The position numbers and the translations under genes are program-made. Below are positions 63,745-64,000 of a DNA stretch of 64,000 nucleotides, in pieces (position 1 is the stretch's first letter; each line of letters begins with the position of its first letter). The notes below the pieces were generated by a model, which was not told where the DNA came from, did not search any database, and saw only the letters and a program-made list of their open reading frames with translations. Origin of the DNA: Symsagittifera roscoffensis (taxonomy: Eukaryota > Xenacoelomorpha > Acoela > Convolutidae); the NCBI RefSeq assembly GCF_963678635.1, contig NC_087071.1:3487624-3551623 (forward strand), written 5' to 3'.

Positions 63745-64000
63745 CCTAGGTTTGACTCTCGAGAGAATACCGGAAGTAATAAGTGTGCCACTCTCAAGTA
63801 AAAGAGTAGAACTAAAAATGGGTAACGGGAATGGCATGTTGACCACGAATCTGGGAGTTGTGTGGAAATTGCTCAGGCCCTCCTGGTCTCCACATCCCCA
63901 TGCGAGCCTGATCGAGGAAGTCACTGAGCGAGTGAGATTGGCACCGACAGAGGATGAAGATTTGGCGACCTTGAGTGTAGTACATAGACTGATCCTGCCT
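63737..64000 (+). CDS. Accessory frame 4 (or continuation of frame 3), partial at the window end
   Basis: Open to the last base in the phase +1 from the previous frame: LTLERIPEVISVPLSSKRVE, MGNGNGMLTTNLGVVWKLL, PHPHASLIEEVTERVRLAPT. The phase overlaps the end of frame 3 with no intervening spacer, so a small indel in one longer protein is as likely as a separate frame. An ATG at 63818 is available. Function unknown. Confidence 0.5.

Larger units (their letters stand above)
45527..64000 (+). mobile_element. Giant Ty3/Gypsy-type LTR retrotransposon (over 18.4 kb, 3' end outside window)
   Basis: 5' LTR, primer binding site, leader, gag, protease-RT-RNase H-integrase in one main frame, then at least four accessory frames reaching the window end. 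No 3' LTR or polypurine tract is seen by 64000, so the element exceeds 18.4 kb; typical Ty3/Gypsy elements are 5-12 kb. Base composition is richer in G and C than the flanks. Pol has in-frame stops at 52108, 53482 and 53965 and two frameshifts near 54315 and 54735. The accessory frames have about eight more defects. Inserted into the LINE. Confidence 0.9.

Overview
This is animal genomic DNA with no prokaryotic features, and almost all of it is transposable elements in various stages of decay. I can defend no intact host gene. The source is most likely an invertebrate, probably a nematode. The evidence is the AT-rich background, T-rich 'ttttcag'-type splice-acceptor-like sites, and a mix of Ty3/Gypsy, BEL/Pao, CR1-like LINE and Maverick/Polinton-like polymerase sequence. 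I recall, unverified, large ORFs like the one at 58.6-62.5 kb from Caenorhabditis gene sets.

Layout. (1) 1-6385, minus strand: LTR, leader and a broken gag of a Ty3/Gypsy element ('element A'), with a partial re-duplication of gag at the window edge. (2) 6386-8832, plus: the 3' half of a BEL/Pao element (RNase H end, integrase, polypurine tract, 3' LTR), cut on its left by element A. (3) 8833-11345, minus: a decayed family-B DNA polymerase of the Maverick/Polinton type, cut on its left by the BEL LTR. This gives a three-deep nest, with the polymerase oldest, then BEL, then Gypsy A. (4) 11.3-26 kb: AT-rich non-coding DNA with a dispersed palindromic motif family, a foldback repeat, a G/C-rich hairpin, two tRNA-like sequences and one unassigned coding relic. 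(5) 26060-38716, plus: a longer relic of the same Gypsy family ('element B') with LTR, gag, protease, RT, integrase and an env-like region. (6) 38713-39639: an isolated LTR of a third, unrelated element. (7) 40.3-42.3 kb: two coding fragments of other elements. (8) 42258-45526, plus: a CR1-like LINE with 54-bp tandem repeats at its 5' end, a PHD-type ORF1 and an EN-RT ORF2, cut by the next element.

(9) 45527 to beyond 64000, plus: the most interesting object, a giant Ty3/Gypsy-type LTR element of more than 18.4 kb with no 3' LTR in the window. In order it carries an LTR, a primer binding site, a leader with a 69-bp repeat and a 14-bp minisatellite, a Gag with two zinc knuckles, protease, RT and RNase H, an unusually long acidic linker, and integrase. 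Its integrase C-terminus is fused to a macro-domain-like module. After pol come at least four more reading frames, about 7.2 kb: a coiled-coil protein with a complete SGNH/GDSL-hydrolase motif set; a protein of about 1,290 codons with a second, degenerate SGNH-like block; a basic protein whose ATG overlaps the previous stop codon (TGATG); and one running off the window. The element is GC-richer than its surroundings and strongly enriched in CTTGAG/CTCAAG. Pol and the accessory frames carry a modest number of stops and frameshifts, so this copy is dead but fairly young.

Taken together, the window records successive insertions, not a cooperating gene set. The only functional unit that can be reasoned about is the giant retroelement, whose extra frames suggest a virus-like or host-interacting accessory module that ordinary Ty3/Gypsy elements lack.
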